Part shown: positions 1 to 4,918 of the stretch, piece after piece
How positions within the stretch are numbered: the stretch's first letter is position 1
How the letters are laid out: each line of letters opens with the position of its first letter
Position numbers and translations under genes: made by a program
From: an uncultured Lacticaseibacillus sp.
GTDB lineage: Bacteria > Bacillota > Bacilli > Lactobacillales > Lactobacillaceae
DNA: 5,844 nt
Reading direction: 5' to 3'
NCBI GenBank assembly: GCA_934339215.1
Contig: CAKRHU010000113.1
Location: 1-5,844 of the forward strand
The notes under the pieces: generated by a model
The model's database searches: none
Seen by the model: the letters and a program-made list of their open reading frames with translations, nothing else
Told to the model about the DNA's origin: nothing

Positions 1-212
1 GCTTTGGTGGCATCGTTGGTGAACTTGCCGTAGTTGACCAAATCGATATCATCAACTGCTACCATATCCACGTCACCGTTGAACAAGTTCACGGCAAAAC
101 GGGATGAGATTGACCATTAAGCACTTTATCGAAGTAAAGATTTGACCAATTTGTTGTTTTGGTTGTGAAAAGCTTCGTCGCGGATTGTAAAGATACGGTA
201 AGCCGACGATAC
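1..212 (-). pseudogene. Remnant of a PhnD-like ABC transporter substrate-binding protein
   Basis: On the minus strand, bases 212 to about 132 read VSSAYRIFTIRDEAF...KLVKSLL and then hit TAA (126-128), with a second TAA at 117-119. Shifting the frame by one base gives DKVLNGQSHP (about 130-101). Returning to the first frame gives AVNLFNGDVDMVAVDD and an open frame to the window edge. This pattern fits one base gained near 129-135 and one lost near 95-103. The NGDVD-x-VAVDD block resembles lobe residues of the phosphate/phosphite/phosphonate (PhnD-type) solute-binding family, which are extracellular lipoproteins of about 300 residues that feed an ABC importer. The N-terminal half, lipobox and start codon are absent: the reading frame begins at a TAA (234-236) that lies inside the neighbouring terminator. 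The C-terminal part continues to the left of the window. The family call comes from motif memory only. The decay is seen directly, unless both shifts are sequencing errors. Confidence 0.6.
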
Positions 213-245
213 AAAAAACACGTTGCCTAAAATTTAGACAACGTG
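211..245 (-). terminator. Intrinsic terminator of the DedA-like gene
   Basis: Read on the minus strand, CACGTTGTCTAAA pairs with TTTAGGCAACGTG (positions 245-219). The stem is 11-13 bp with one G-U pair and a very short AT-rich loop, and TTTTTTGT follows at 218-211. It begins 8 nt after the stop codon of the upstream membrane-protein gene. Read on the plus strand the hairpin is followed by CTCATGTTTAC rather than a U tract, so it should act only leftward. Confidence 0.88.
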
Positions 246-252
246 CTCATGT

Positions 253-909
253 TTACTTCAATTCACGTTTGCGATCGCGCCGGATCACTTGGATCACTAA
301 AGCACTCGCTGCGATCAAACCAATGGCGATCACCAACCGCCCTGGCCGCAAGCGCAAAGCCGCATCCCCACCAAACGCGTAAAAAAACGCCGTGGGCAAA
401 CTTCCCAGCACGATCAAGCTATTCCAAGTTTTGCGTGGCAGTTGCAACTGGCCAGCTGCCAAATGCACCAAAGTATTCGGCACGAATGGGACACTATAGC
501 CTAGCAACACACCAAGTTTTGGGTGGCTGGCTTTCATTAAATCATCTAATAAACGCGAGCGTTTCGGCGATTGATGATGCAATTCGATGCGATCGATCAA
601 TAACGAGCCTAAGCAATTGCCTAAACTTAGGCCGATCACATTCACGACAAAGCCCAATGGTGCCCCTAAACACACGCCATTGAGGACTGCGATCACCGAA
701 TTCGGCGCCCCTGGGATCATCGACACTGCCATTAATACCAAAGCCAGCGGGATCACTGACCACAAGCCAGCGCCGCGAAACACCGTGATAAATTCAGCCC
801 GGTTAAACCAAGCGAAGCCTTTTAAACTGTGCCAATCATGCCAAATCACCAAAGCTAACATGATCAGTGCAATGATTCCGGCGATCACTCGTAATTCTTT
901 GCGGCGCAT
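253..909 (-). CDS. TVP38/TMEM64 (DedA/VTT superfamily) membrane protein
   Basis: This is a 218-residue integral membrane protein. Hydrophobic segments lie at about 7-23, 50-66, 69-105 (long and glycine-rich, with a likely re-entrant loop), 133-153, 161-180 and 190-208. The tail RRDRKRELK is basic and probably cytoplasmic. The SMIPGAPNSVIAVLNG stretch (63-78), the following LGAPLGFVVN and G-x3-GN-x2-G (93-101), and the PFVPNTLVHLAAG block (141-153) match the layout of the VTT domain. Members of this superfamily are linked to lipid scrambling or transport and membrane homeostasis; the substrate of this protein is unknown. I chose the ATG at 909 because GAGGG lies 5 nt before it; the earlier in-frame ATGs at 927 and 969 have no ribosome binding site. 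The gene starts 61 nt after the hydroxyacid dehydrogenase stop in the same direction and ends at a strong terminator. Co-transcription is plausible, though a weak promoter can be drawn in the gap. Confidence 0.85.
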   Translation of the reverse strand: MRRKELRVIAGIIALIMLALVIWHDWHSLKGFAWFNRAEFITVFRGAGLWSVIPLALVLMAVSMIPGAPNSVIAVLNGVCLGAPLGFVVNVIGLSLGNCLGSLLIDRIELHHQSPKRSRLLDDLMKASHPKLGVLLGYSVPFVPNTLVHLAAGQLQLPRKTWNSLIVLGSLPTAFFYAFGGDAALRLRPGRLVIAIGLIAASALVIQVIRRDRKRELK

Positions 910-935
910 AGCGTCCCTCTTTTCCATCTGGATGT

Positions 936-964
936 AGTGTACCGCAAATTTCAGTGAGTATCCA
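936..964 (-). promoter_or_regulatory. Possible promoter of the DedA-like gene
   Basis: On the minus strand TGGATA (964-959; 4 of 6 matches to the -35 consensus) is 17 nt from TACACT (941-936; 4 of 6 to the -10). Both boxes are weak. The gene could equally be read through from the dehydrogenase upstream. Confidence 0.35.
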
Positions 965-969
965 CTCAC
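954..969. repeat. Perfect 6-bp inverted repeat GTGAGT-ATCC-ACTCAC
   Basis: The repeat lies directly after the dehydrogenase stop codon (971-973 on the minus strand) and covers the proposed -35 box of the DedA-like gene. It has no U tract on either strand, so it is not an intrinsic terminator. An operator or an mRNA processing hairpin are the alternatives. Confidence 0.45.
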
Positions 970-970
970 A

Positions 971-1918
971 TCATAAAATTCGATTCAACGCTTCCCCGTT
1001 TAAAAAGGCCTGAATATCATCTGCCACGATTTGGACCAAGCGTTGCCGCGTTTCCAAACCGCGCCAGCCGATATGAGGCGTCACGATCACATTGTCGAGT
1101 TGAAACAACGGACTGTCATCCGCTAACGGCTCGCTTGCTTGCACATCTAACCCAGCCCCGGCAATTTCGTGATGTTGCAGCGCCTTGATCAACGCCGGTT
1201 CATCGATCAACCCGCCGCGTGCGGTATTGATCAAAAACGCCGTTGGTTTCATCAACTTCAACGCCTCAGCGTCAATCAAATGTGTCGTCGTTGGCGTCAA
1301 AGGTAAGTTCAACGACACAAAGTCACTGTGTTGAAGCAGATCCGTTTGCGTGGTGAAGTGAATACCATCACGATCAAGGCGCTGAGTTCGCGTCGCCACC
1401 AAAATTTTCATGTCCATGGCTTGGGCGATTTTGATTAAGGTTTGGCCGATATGCCCGAAACCGATCACACCTAACGTTTTACCATTGAGCTCCACATGTG
1501 GCACCATCAAGTGATCCGAGAAATTACGATGATCGCCTTGTGCCAACATTTTCAACTGGATCTGCATGCTGCTGGCGAGATTTAACATCAACATTAAGGC
1601 GGTGTCTGCCACGCGCTCAGTCGAGTAGGCTGGGACATTCGCCAATGCAATGTGTTTCGCCTTTAACGCCTCGAGATCATGATTGTTATAACCAGTGCCA
1701 GCTTCGACGACTAATTTCACTGAATCCGGAAATTGCGCAATGATATCCCCTGGCAAAGGCATTTCTTTGGTCACTACAACCGTTGCGCCTTGTACGCGGT
1801 CGAGGATCTCAGCGGTCGCACTTTGCTCGTAAACCTGCACATTTGCCCCAAGCTGTTGCCAACTCATCGCGTGATCATAGTTGACCACTGCGCCGTTTAG
1901 TACCACGATTTTTGTCAT
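971..1918 (-). CDS. D-isomer-specific 2-hydroxyacid dehydrogenase
   Basis: This cytoplasmic NAD(P)-dependent enzyme of 315 residues is a usual length for the family, which interconverts 2-oxo acids and D-2-hydroxy acids. The N-terminal substrate domain runs to about residue 100 and includes EAGTGYNNHDL (72-82). The Rossmann domain carries GFGHIG (153-158), and the protein closes with a C-terminal helix. The catalytic trio is present: R234 in NTARGG, E263 in ASEP and H282 in TPHIGW. The HIGW context resembles glycerate dehydrogenase/hydroxypyruvate or glyoxylate reductases more than D-lactate dehydrogenase, but the substrate cannot be set. After the second Rossmann strand, at KILVATRTQR (171-180), no acidic residue is seen where NAD-specific enzymes carry Asp. 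Arginines at 177 and 180 hint at NADP(H) use, which is inference. The start at 1918 is supported by TGGAGGTG about 6 nt upstream and by a good promoter. The gene is divergent from acetate kinase and upstream of the DedA-like gene. Confidence 0.93.
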   Translation of the reverse strand: MTKIVVLNGAVVNYDHAMSWQQLGANVQVYEQSATAEILDRVQGATVVVTKEMPLPGDIIAQFPDSVKLVVEAGTGYNNHDLEALKAKHIALANVPAYSTERVADTALMLMLNLASSMQIQLKMLAQGDHRNFSDHLMVPHVELNGKTLGVIGFGHIGQTLIKIAQAMDMKILVATRTQRLDRDGIHFTTQTDLLQHSDFVSLNLPLTPTTTHLIDAEALKLMKPTAFLINTARGGLIDEPALIKALQHHEIAGAGLDVQASEPLADDSPLFQLDNVIVTPHIGWRGLETRQRLVQIVADDIQAFLNGEALNRIL

Positions 1919-1938
1919 ATCGCACCTCCAATGCCTTC

Positions 1939-1967
1939 AGTATACGGCCAAGGTGAGCCGCAGACAA
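1939..1967 (-). promoter_or_regulatory. Promoter of the 2-hydroxyacid dehydrogenase
   Basis: On the minus strand TTGTCT (1967-1962) is 17 nt from TATACT (1944-1939), matching 4 of 6 and 5 of 6 consensus bases. The predicted start near 1932 gives a leader of only about 14 nt, which still contains the GGAGGT site at 1930-1925. Confidence 0.68.
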
Positions 1968-1988
1968 TTTTTTAGCCTAGTGCACAAA

Positions 1989-2018
1989 TTGACGGCGCTT
2001 TATTTGACGTGTGATAAT
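1989..2018 (+). promoter_or_regulatory. Promoter of acetate kinase gene
   Basis: TTGACG (1989-1994, 5 of 6) is followed after 18 nt by GATAAT (2013-2018, 5 of 6), which has a TGn extension just before it (2010-2012). Predicted start near 2025. It lies back to back with the dehydrogenase promoter, with the -35 boxes 21 nt apart. I could find no convincing CcpA-type site in this control region. Confidence 0.72.
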
Positions 2019-2051
2019 GATTCTAATGAATTGAAAAGGAAGTGCGCGCTC

Positions 2052-3227
2052 ATGCCAAAAATTCTTGCGATCAATGCTGGTAGCTCCACCTTAAAATGGA
2101 AACTTTTTGCCATGCCTGAAGAACGCGTGCTCGCCAGCGGCTTGATCGACCGGCTCGGCCAAGCGCAAGCAACCGTCAAAATCAAATTCGACGATCAAAA
2201 ACTCAGCTTCGATCAGCCAATCAAAGACTTTCATGAAGCCGTCGTCGATGTCATGGAACGCCTCAAAGACTTACACTTGGTGGCTCATTTGCATGAAATC
2301 AAAGGCGTCGGCCACCGTATCGTCGCCGGTGGGGAACATTACGCTGAAAGTGTGCGCATCACCCCAGCAGTCTTAGCTGACATTGCTGAATTAGGTCACT
2401 TTGCGCCCTTGCATAACCCTGTGCAAGCCAAATATGCTGACATTTTCAGTCGATTAATGCCTTGGGCGGTGCAAGTGGCCGTGTTTGATACGGCCTTTCA
2501 TCAAAGCATGCCCCCAGAAAACTTCTTATATAGCATTCCATATGATTATTACCAACGCTTCGGTGCCCGCAAATATGGGGCACATGGCACGTCTGTCCGT
2601 TACGTCACCCAACGCGCAGCGCAGTTATTTGAGGCTAACAAGTTGATTGTCATGCACCTCGGCTCAGGCTCCAGCGTCACTGCCGTCCAAAACGGCCAAG
2701 TCATCGACACCTCAATGGGCTTCACACCATTAGCTGGCGTGACGATGGGCACGCGCAGTGGTGATATCGATCCGAGCTTATTGGCTTATTTAATGGACCA
2801 ACTGGACCTGCAAGACATTCATCAACTGATTGCGATCCTCAATCAAAAATCTGGCTTATTAGGGTTATCACAACTTTCCGCCGATCAACGCGACTTAGAA
2901 GCGGTTGAAGCTGAAAATCCTCAAGCCAAACTTGCGTTGACGATTTACGCCAACCGCGTCGCCAAATATGTTGGCAGCTTTGCCGCAGCCATGAACGGCG
3001 TCGACGCGTTAGTCTTTACCGGCGGCGTCGGCGAAAATGGTGGTGAAATGCGCGCCAAGATCATGGCCTACTTAGGCTTTTTAGGCGCTTTTATCGATCC
3101 GCTAAAAAATCAAACCCGCGGTCGCGAAATTGATTTATCCGCACCTGAAGCCACCATTGCCACTTGGGTGATCCCAACAAACGAAGAATTAATGATTGCC
3201 AGAGACGTGCAAGCTCAACTGCTTTAA
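2052..3227 (+). CDS. ackA: Acetate kinase
   Basis: This cytoplasmic enzyme interconverts acetyl phosphate + ADP and acetate + ATP, the ATP-yielding last step of acetate formation. The product has 391 residues, close to the usual 395-400. The ASKHA fold begins with INAGSSTLKWKLF (7-19). Expected active-site residues are present: N8, R89 (GHRIVAGG), H121 (APLHNP), D146 (VFDTAFH), H178 (YGAHGTS), H202 (HLGSGSS), R235 (MGTRSGDIDP), the FTGGVGEN nucleotide loop (322-329) and NEELMIARD (377-385). One oddity is that the usual HLGNG reads HLGSG, with serine at 205. The frame is open further upstream to 1881, but the ATG at 2052 is chosen because AAAAGGAAG (2034-2042) precedes it, the promoter lies inside the longer reading, and the family N-terminus starts here. 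No pta gene is adjacent. Lactobacilli often carry several ackA copies, so this may be a paralogue. The stop codon overlaps that of the convergent tetR gene. Confidence 0.96.
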   Translation: MPKILAINAGSSTLKWKLFAMPEERVLASGLIDRLGQAQATVKIKFDDQKLSFDQPIKDFHEAVVDVMERLKDLHLVAHLHEIKGVGHRIVAGGEHYAESVRITPAVLADIAELGHFAPLHNPVQAKYADIFSRLMPWAVQVAVFDTAFHQSMPPENFLYSIPYDYYQRFGARKYGAHGTSVRYVTQRAAQLFEANKLIVMHLGSGSSVTAVQNGQVIDTSMGFTPLAGVTMGTRSGDIDPSLLAYLMDQLDLQDIHQLIAILNQKSGLLGLSQLSADQRDLEAVEAENPQAKLALTIYANRVAKYVGSFAAAMNGVDALVFTGGVGENGGEMRAKIMAYLGFLGAFIDPLKNQTRGREIDLSAPEATIATWVIPTNEELMIARDVQAQLL

Positions 3228-3805
3228 GCGCGGATGCCTTGCCAAATCACCGCAAAAATTTGGTCAAACGTATACTGATCCGCGGCATAAACTTGGCGTT
3301 GCACATTCATTGAATGTGTATGGATCACTGAAAATACCATCGACATCAGCACACTGACTGGCACGTTTTTTAACGTGCCTTTTTGTTGGGCGACCTGATA
3401 TAAATCTGTAATCAAATTCTGCGTGTTTTCTCCATGTAAAAATGGGTTGCTATCATATTGGCCGAATAAGAATTTGATTTGTTGAATCAACGTCAAGCTG
3501 TCAGGATGCGCCATGGCATAATGATAAATCGCGCTGATATACAGCTTTAAACGCACGTCGATGGCCAAGCTTTCATCAGCAACTGCTTGTAAATCACCTG
3601 TCGCTTGAATCCGTTGCATCTCGCGATGATACACGCTAAGCAACAAGGCATCTTTATTTTTAAAATACAAATAAACGTTGGATTGAGAGATCCCAACGCG
3701 CTTGGCGACTTTCACCGTGGATACACCTGCCGCACCATCTTTTAGAATGATGGCAGCCGTGGCATCTAAAATTTTGGTTTCTTTGGTTTCATCTTTTGTT
3801 CGCAT
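3224..3805 (-). CDS. TetR/AcrR-family transcriptional regulator
   Basis: The product is a 193-residue one-component repressor, a typical length. The N-terminal helix-turn-helix DNA-binding domain spans about residues 10-55. The recognition region VSTVKVAKRVGISQSNVYLYFKNKDALL is diagnostic: V31-K35 leads into the turn at G38, and the NVYLYFKNKD signature follows. The rest (about 60-193) is the helical ligand-binding and dimer domain, which is not conserved enough to name an inducer. The ATG at 3805 is the only sensible start, because the in-frame TTG at 3820 falls upstream of the predicted -10. No ribosome binding site precedes 3805, and the predicted transcription start is at the ATG itself, suggesting a leaderless mRNA. 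The gene is divergent from the NmrA-like gene and shares a palindromic operator region with it, the usual arrangement for a self-regulating repressor. It is convergent with ackA with a 4-bp overlap, and a terminator for ackA is embedded in codons 143-149. Confidence 0.92.
   Translation of the reverse strand: MRTKDETKETKILDATAAIILKDGAAGVSTVKVAKRVGISQSNVYLYFKNKDALLLSVYHREMQRIQATGDLQAVADESLAIDVRLKLYISAIYHYAMAHPDSLTLIQQIKFLFGQYDSNPFLHGENTQNLITDLYQVAQQKGTLKNVPVSVLMSMVFSVIHTHSMNVQRQVYAADQYTFDQIFAVIWQGIRA
3302..3318. repeat. 17-nt perfect palindrome CACATTCA-T-TGAATGTG inside tetR
   Basis: Two 8-bp arms surround a single central base, within codons for THSMNV of the regulator. The repeat lies between the ackA stop codon and the embedded terminator, so it would also be in the ackA 3' tail. 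It may be a chance product of the coding sequence or a protein-binding site; nothing else supports a function. Confidence 0.4.
3360..3387 (+). terminator. Rightward intrinsic terminator for ackA, embedded antisense in tetR
   Basis: GGCACGTT (3360-3367) and AACGTGCC (3372-3379) form a perfect 8-bp stem with a TTTT loop, directly followed by TTTTTGTT (3380-3387). It begins 132 nt after the ackA stop. On the opposite strand the hairpin is followed by AGTCAGTG, so it should not stop tetR transcription. The bases encode residues 143-149 (GTLKNVP) of the regulator. Confidence 0.82.
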
Positions 3806-3811
3806 AAAAAA

Positions 3812-3841
3812 ATTGTACAACAGTTGACAAAGATAAGTCTA
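3812..3841 (-). promoter_or_regulatory. Promoter of the TetR-family regulator gene
   Basis: On the minus strand TAGACT (3841-3836, 4 of 6) is 18 nt from TACAAT (3817-3812, 5 of 6). The expected start, seven bases after the -10, is at about 3805, the A of the ATG. The -35 lies inside the palindrome at 3829-3846, so the regulator would block its own promoter. Confidence 0.6.
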
Positions 3842-3852
3842 TCTTTTATGAT
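3824..3852 (+). promoter_or_regulatory. Promoter of the NmrA-like gene
   Basis: TTGACA (3824-3829, 6 of 6) is 17 nt from TATGAT (3847-3852, 5 of 6). This is the strongest promoter in the window. The spacer is filled by a perfect palindrome, which suggests a strong but repressed promoter. Predicted start is near 3859, leaving a 37-nt leader. Confidence 0.82.
3829..3846. promoter_or_regulatory. Probable TetR operator 1: AAAGATA-AGTC-TATCTTT
   Basis: This perfect 7-bp inverted repeat with a 4-nt centre sits between the -35 and -10 of the NmrA-like promoter and over the -35 of the divergent tetR promoter. Position and symmetry are what a TetR dimer needs to repress both genes. Binding by this particular regulator is inferred. 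Confidence 0.75.
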
Positions 3853-3863
3853 GGCAAAGTAAA

Positions 3864-3881
3864 AAAGATAGTCCTATTTGT
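3864..3881. promoter_or_regulatory. Probable TetR operator 2: AAAGATA-GTCC-TATTTGT
   Basis: This is an imperfect copy of operator 1, 35 bp downstream. The left arm is identical, the 4-nt spacing is the same and 5 of 7 right-arm bases match. Compared with the minus-strand reading of operator 1, 14 of 18 bases agree. It covers about +6 to +23 of the NmrA-like transcript, where a bound repressor would act as a roadblock. Confidence 0.5.
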
Positions 3882-3895
3882 TAAAAGGAGACCCC

Positions 3896-4804
3896 ATGAA
3901 AATTACCTTGTTAGGTTCTGTCGGTAACATCAACCGTTTTGTCATCCCCCGCTTGATCCAAGCTAAACATCAAGTGACCGTGATCACTTCAAATCCCCAG
4001 CGCGTTGCCAACATTGAAGCACTCGGCGCTCAAGCTGCGGTTGGCGTCATGGCAGATCAAGCATTTCTCACGCAAGCGTTCACCGGCGCAGACGTGGTTT
4101 ATTTAATGATTTCAGGGCCCAACTCTGATTTATTCGGTAGCGCCCAACGCCTCGGTGATATTTTTTCTGGTGCCGTGCAGGCGGCGAAAGTCCCACAAGT
4201 GGTCAACTTATCCAGCATCGGGGCGCAAGATCCTGACAGTGGTAGCCTATACGCTTATCACTTCATCGAAGATGCGCTGTGTCGCTTAGCCGCTGACGTC
4301 GCTTTTGTGCGGCCAATGGGCTTTTACAATAATTTATTTGCCAATCTCCCCACCCTCCATCATAATCACACGCTTTACGCCAACATTCCTGATACCACGA
4401 TGCGCAAAATGGTGGCGCCTAGTGATATCGCAGACGTGGTTTATGACGTCATCACCAATTGTCCCGCCGGTAAAACCATCCGGTATGTCGTATCTGATAC
4501 CTTCACCGGCGCCCAAATGATCGACGCTTTCAGTCAAGCTTTAGGCTTTGCAATCCGTTTTATTGAGCTATCAGATGAGCAGTATGCAGATAATCTCCGG
4601 CAAGCTGGCGTCCCTGAAACCATCATCGAACCTTTTGTCGCCAGCACCCAACATCAAAAACAGCCTGAATTGATGTATGCCGACCTGGCCAACCATCCGG
4701 TGATCACAGGGCGCGTTAAACTTGCCGATTTTGCGCAAACTTTTGCTGACGCGTTTAACGCTGGTGACCATGCGCCAAAAGCACGTACTGTTGCCAACAA
4801 ATAA
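3896..4804 (+). CDS. NmrA-like NAD(P)-binding protein (atypical SDR)
   Basis: The product is a 302-residue cytoplasmic Rossmann-fold protein. The N-terminal MKITLLGSVGNINRFVIPRL carries the dinucleotide loop as G7-S-V-G10-N-I-N13, with Asn in place of the third glycine of the atypical-SDR GxxGxxG motif. Later landmarks are LSSIGA (105-110), YHFIEDAL (121-128) instead of the catalytic YxxxK of classical SDRs, VRPMGFYNNL (138-147) and VAPSDIADV (173-181). This pattern is typical of NmrA/QOR2-like proteins, which either sense the NAD(P) redox state or reduce quinones; no specific substrate can be named. The ATG at 3896 has AAAGGAG (3884-3890) 5 nt upstream, so the in-frame TTG at 3878 is not used. 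The gene is transcribed alone from a promoter overlapped by the proposed TetR operators and ends at a good terminator. It is therefore the likeliest main target of the divergent regulator. Confidence 0.88.
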   Translation: MKITLLGSVGNINRFVIPRLIQAKHQVTVITSNPQRVANIEALGAQAAVGVMADQAFLTQAFTGADVVYLMISGPNSDLFGSAQRLGDIFSGAVQAAKVPQVVNLSSIGAQDPDSGSLYAYHFIEDALCRLAADVAFVRPMGFYNNLFANLPTLHHNHTLYANIPDTTMRKMVAPSDIADVVYDVITNCPAGKTIRYVVSDTFTGAQMIDAFSQALGFAIRFIELSDEQYADNLRQAGVPETIIEPFVASTQHQKQPELMYADLANHPVITGRVKLADFAQTFADAFNAGDHAPKARTVANK

Positions 4805-4814
4805 TTCGTGATCC

Positions 4815-4842
4815 GAGGCCATCACAATCTGGCCTCTTTTTT
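4815..4842 (+). terminator. Intrinsic terminator of the NmrA-like gene
   Basis: GAGGCCA (4815-4821) pairs with TGGCCTC (4830-4836) across an 8-nt loop and is followed by TTTTTT (4837-4842). It starts 10 nt after the stop codon. It separates the NmrA-like transcript from the aldo/keto reductase unit, which has its own promoter. Confidence 0.92.
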
Positions 4843-4856
4843 GTGCTGGCGACTAT

Positions 4857-4885
4857 TTAACACTGGGAAGCGGTTACGTTATACT
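4857..4885 (+). promoter_or_regulatory. Promoter of the aldo/keto reductase unit
   Basis: TTAACA (4857-4862, 5 of 6) is 17 nt from TATACT (4880-4885, 5 of 6). Predicted start is near 4892, giving a 27-nt leader with AGGTGA (4910-4915) close to the ATG at 4919. Confidence 0.78.
4864..4878 (+). promoter_or_regulatory. Possible catabolite-responsive element (cre)
   Basis: TGGGAAGCGGTTACG matches the relaxed CcpA consensus WTGNAANCGNWNNCW at all but two positions, the T of TG and the final W. It lies wholly between the -35 and -10 boxes, where CcpA would repress. The stricter consensus has three mismatches, so this is tentative. Confidence 0.4.
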
Positions 4886-4895
4886 GAAGCTAACG

Positions 4896-4904
4896 AAAGA
4901 TAAG
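4896..4904 (+). promoter_or_regulatory. Copy of the TetR operator half-site, AAAGATAAG
   Basis: These nine bases are identical to 3829-3837 of operator 1. They start about +5 from the predicted aldo/keto reductase transcription start, nearly the same place as operator 2 (+6) in the NmrA-like transcript. No matching right arm follows, so this is a half-site at best. Confidence 0.35.
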
Positions 4905-4918
4905 AGAGCAGGTGAAAA

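Noticed and set aside
189..195. AAAGATA in the left-edge pseudogene as another TetR site
   Set aside because: A 7-mer is expected about once by chance in the window. It has no paired arm and no promoter nearby.
243..937. Plus-strand open frames of 146 and 116 codons opposite the DedA-like gene
   Set aside because: They lack ribosome binding sites and recognisable motifs, and their composition mirrors the membrane-protein gene on the other strand.
910..969. Upstream in-frame ATGs at 927 and 969 as starts of the DedA-like protein
   Set aside because: Neither has a Shine-Dalgarno site and the added residues are not typical of the family. The ATG at 909 has GAGGG at proper spacing.
1881..2051. 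N-terminal extension of the acetate kinase frame upstream of 2052
   Set aside because: It contains the ackA promoter and overlaps the start of the divergent dehydrogenase gene. The family N-terminus and a ribosome binding site both point to 2052.
1919..2051. CcpA (cre) site controlling ackA
   Set aside because: Such sites are known for ackA in Bacillus, but no stretch here keeps the central CG with flanking TG and CA at the right spacing.
3243..3262. CCAAAT...ATTTGG inverted repeat just after the ackA stop, as a terminator
   Set aside because: The stem is AT-rich and only 6 bp, with no U tract on either side. The hairpin at 3360-3387 is far better.
4305..4825. Short open frames on both strands within and just past the NmrA-like gene
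   Set aside because: They are shadows of the coding strand with no start signals, and one runs across the terminator at 4815-4842.
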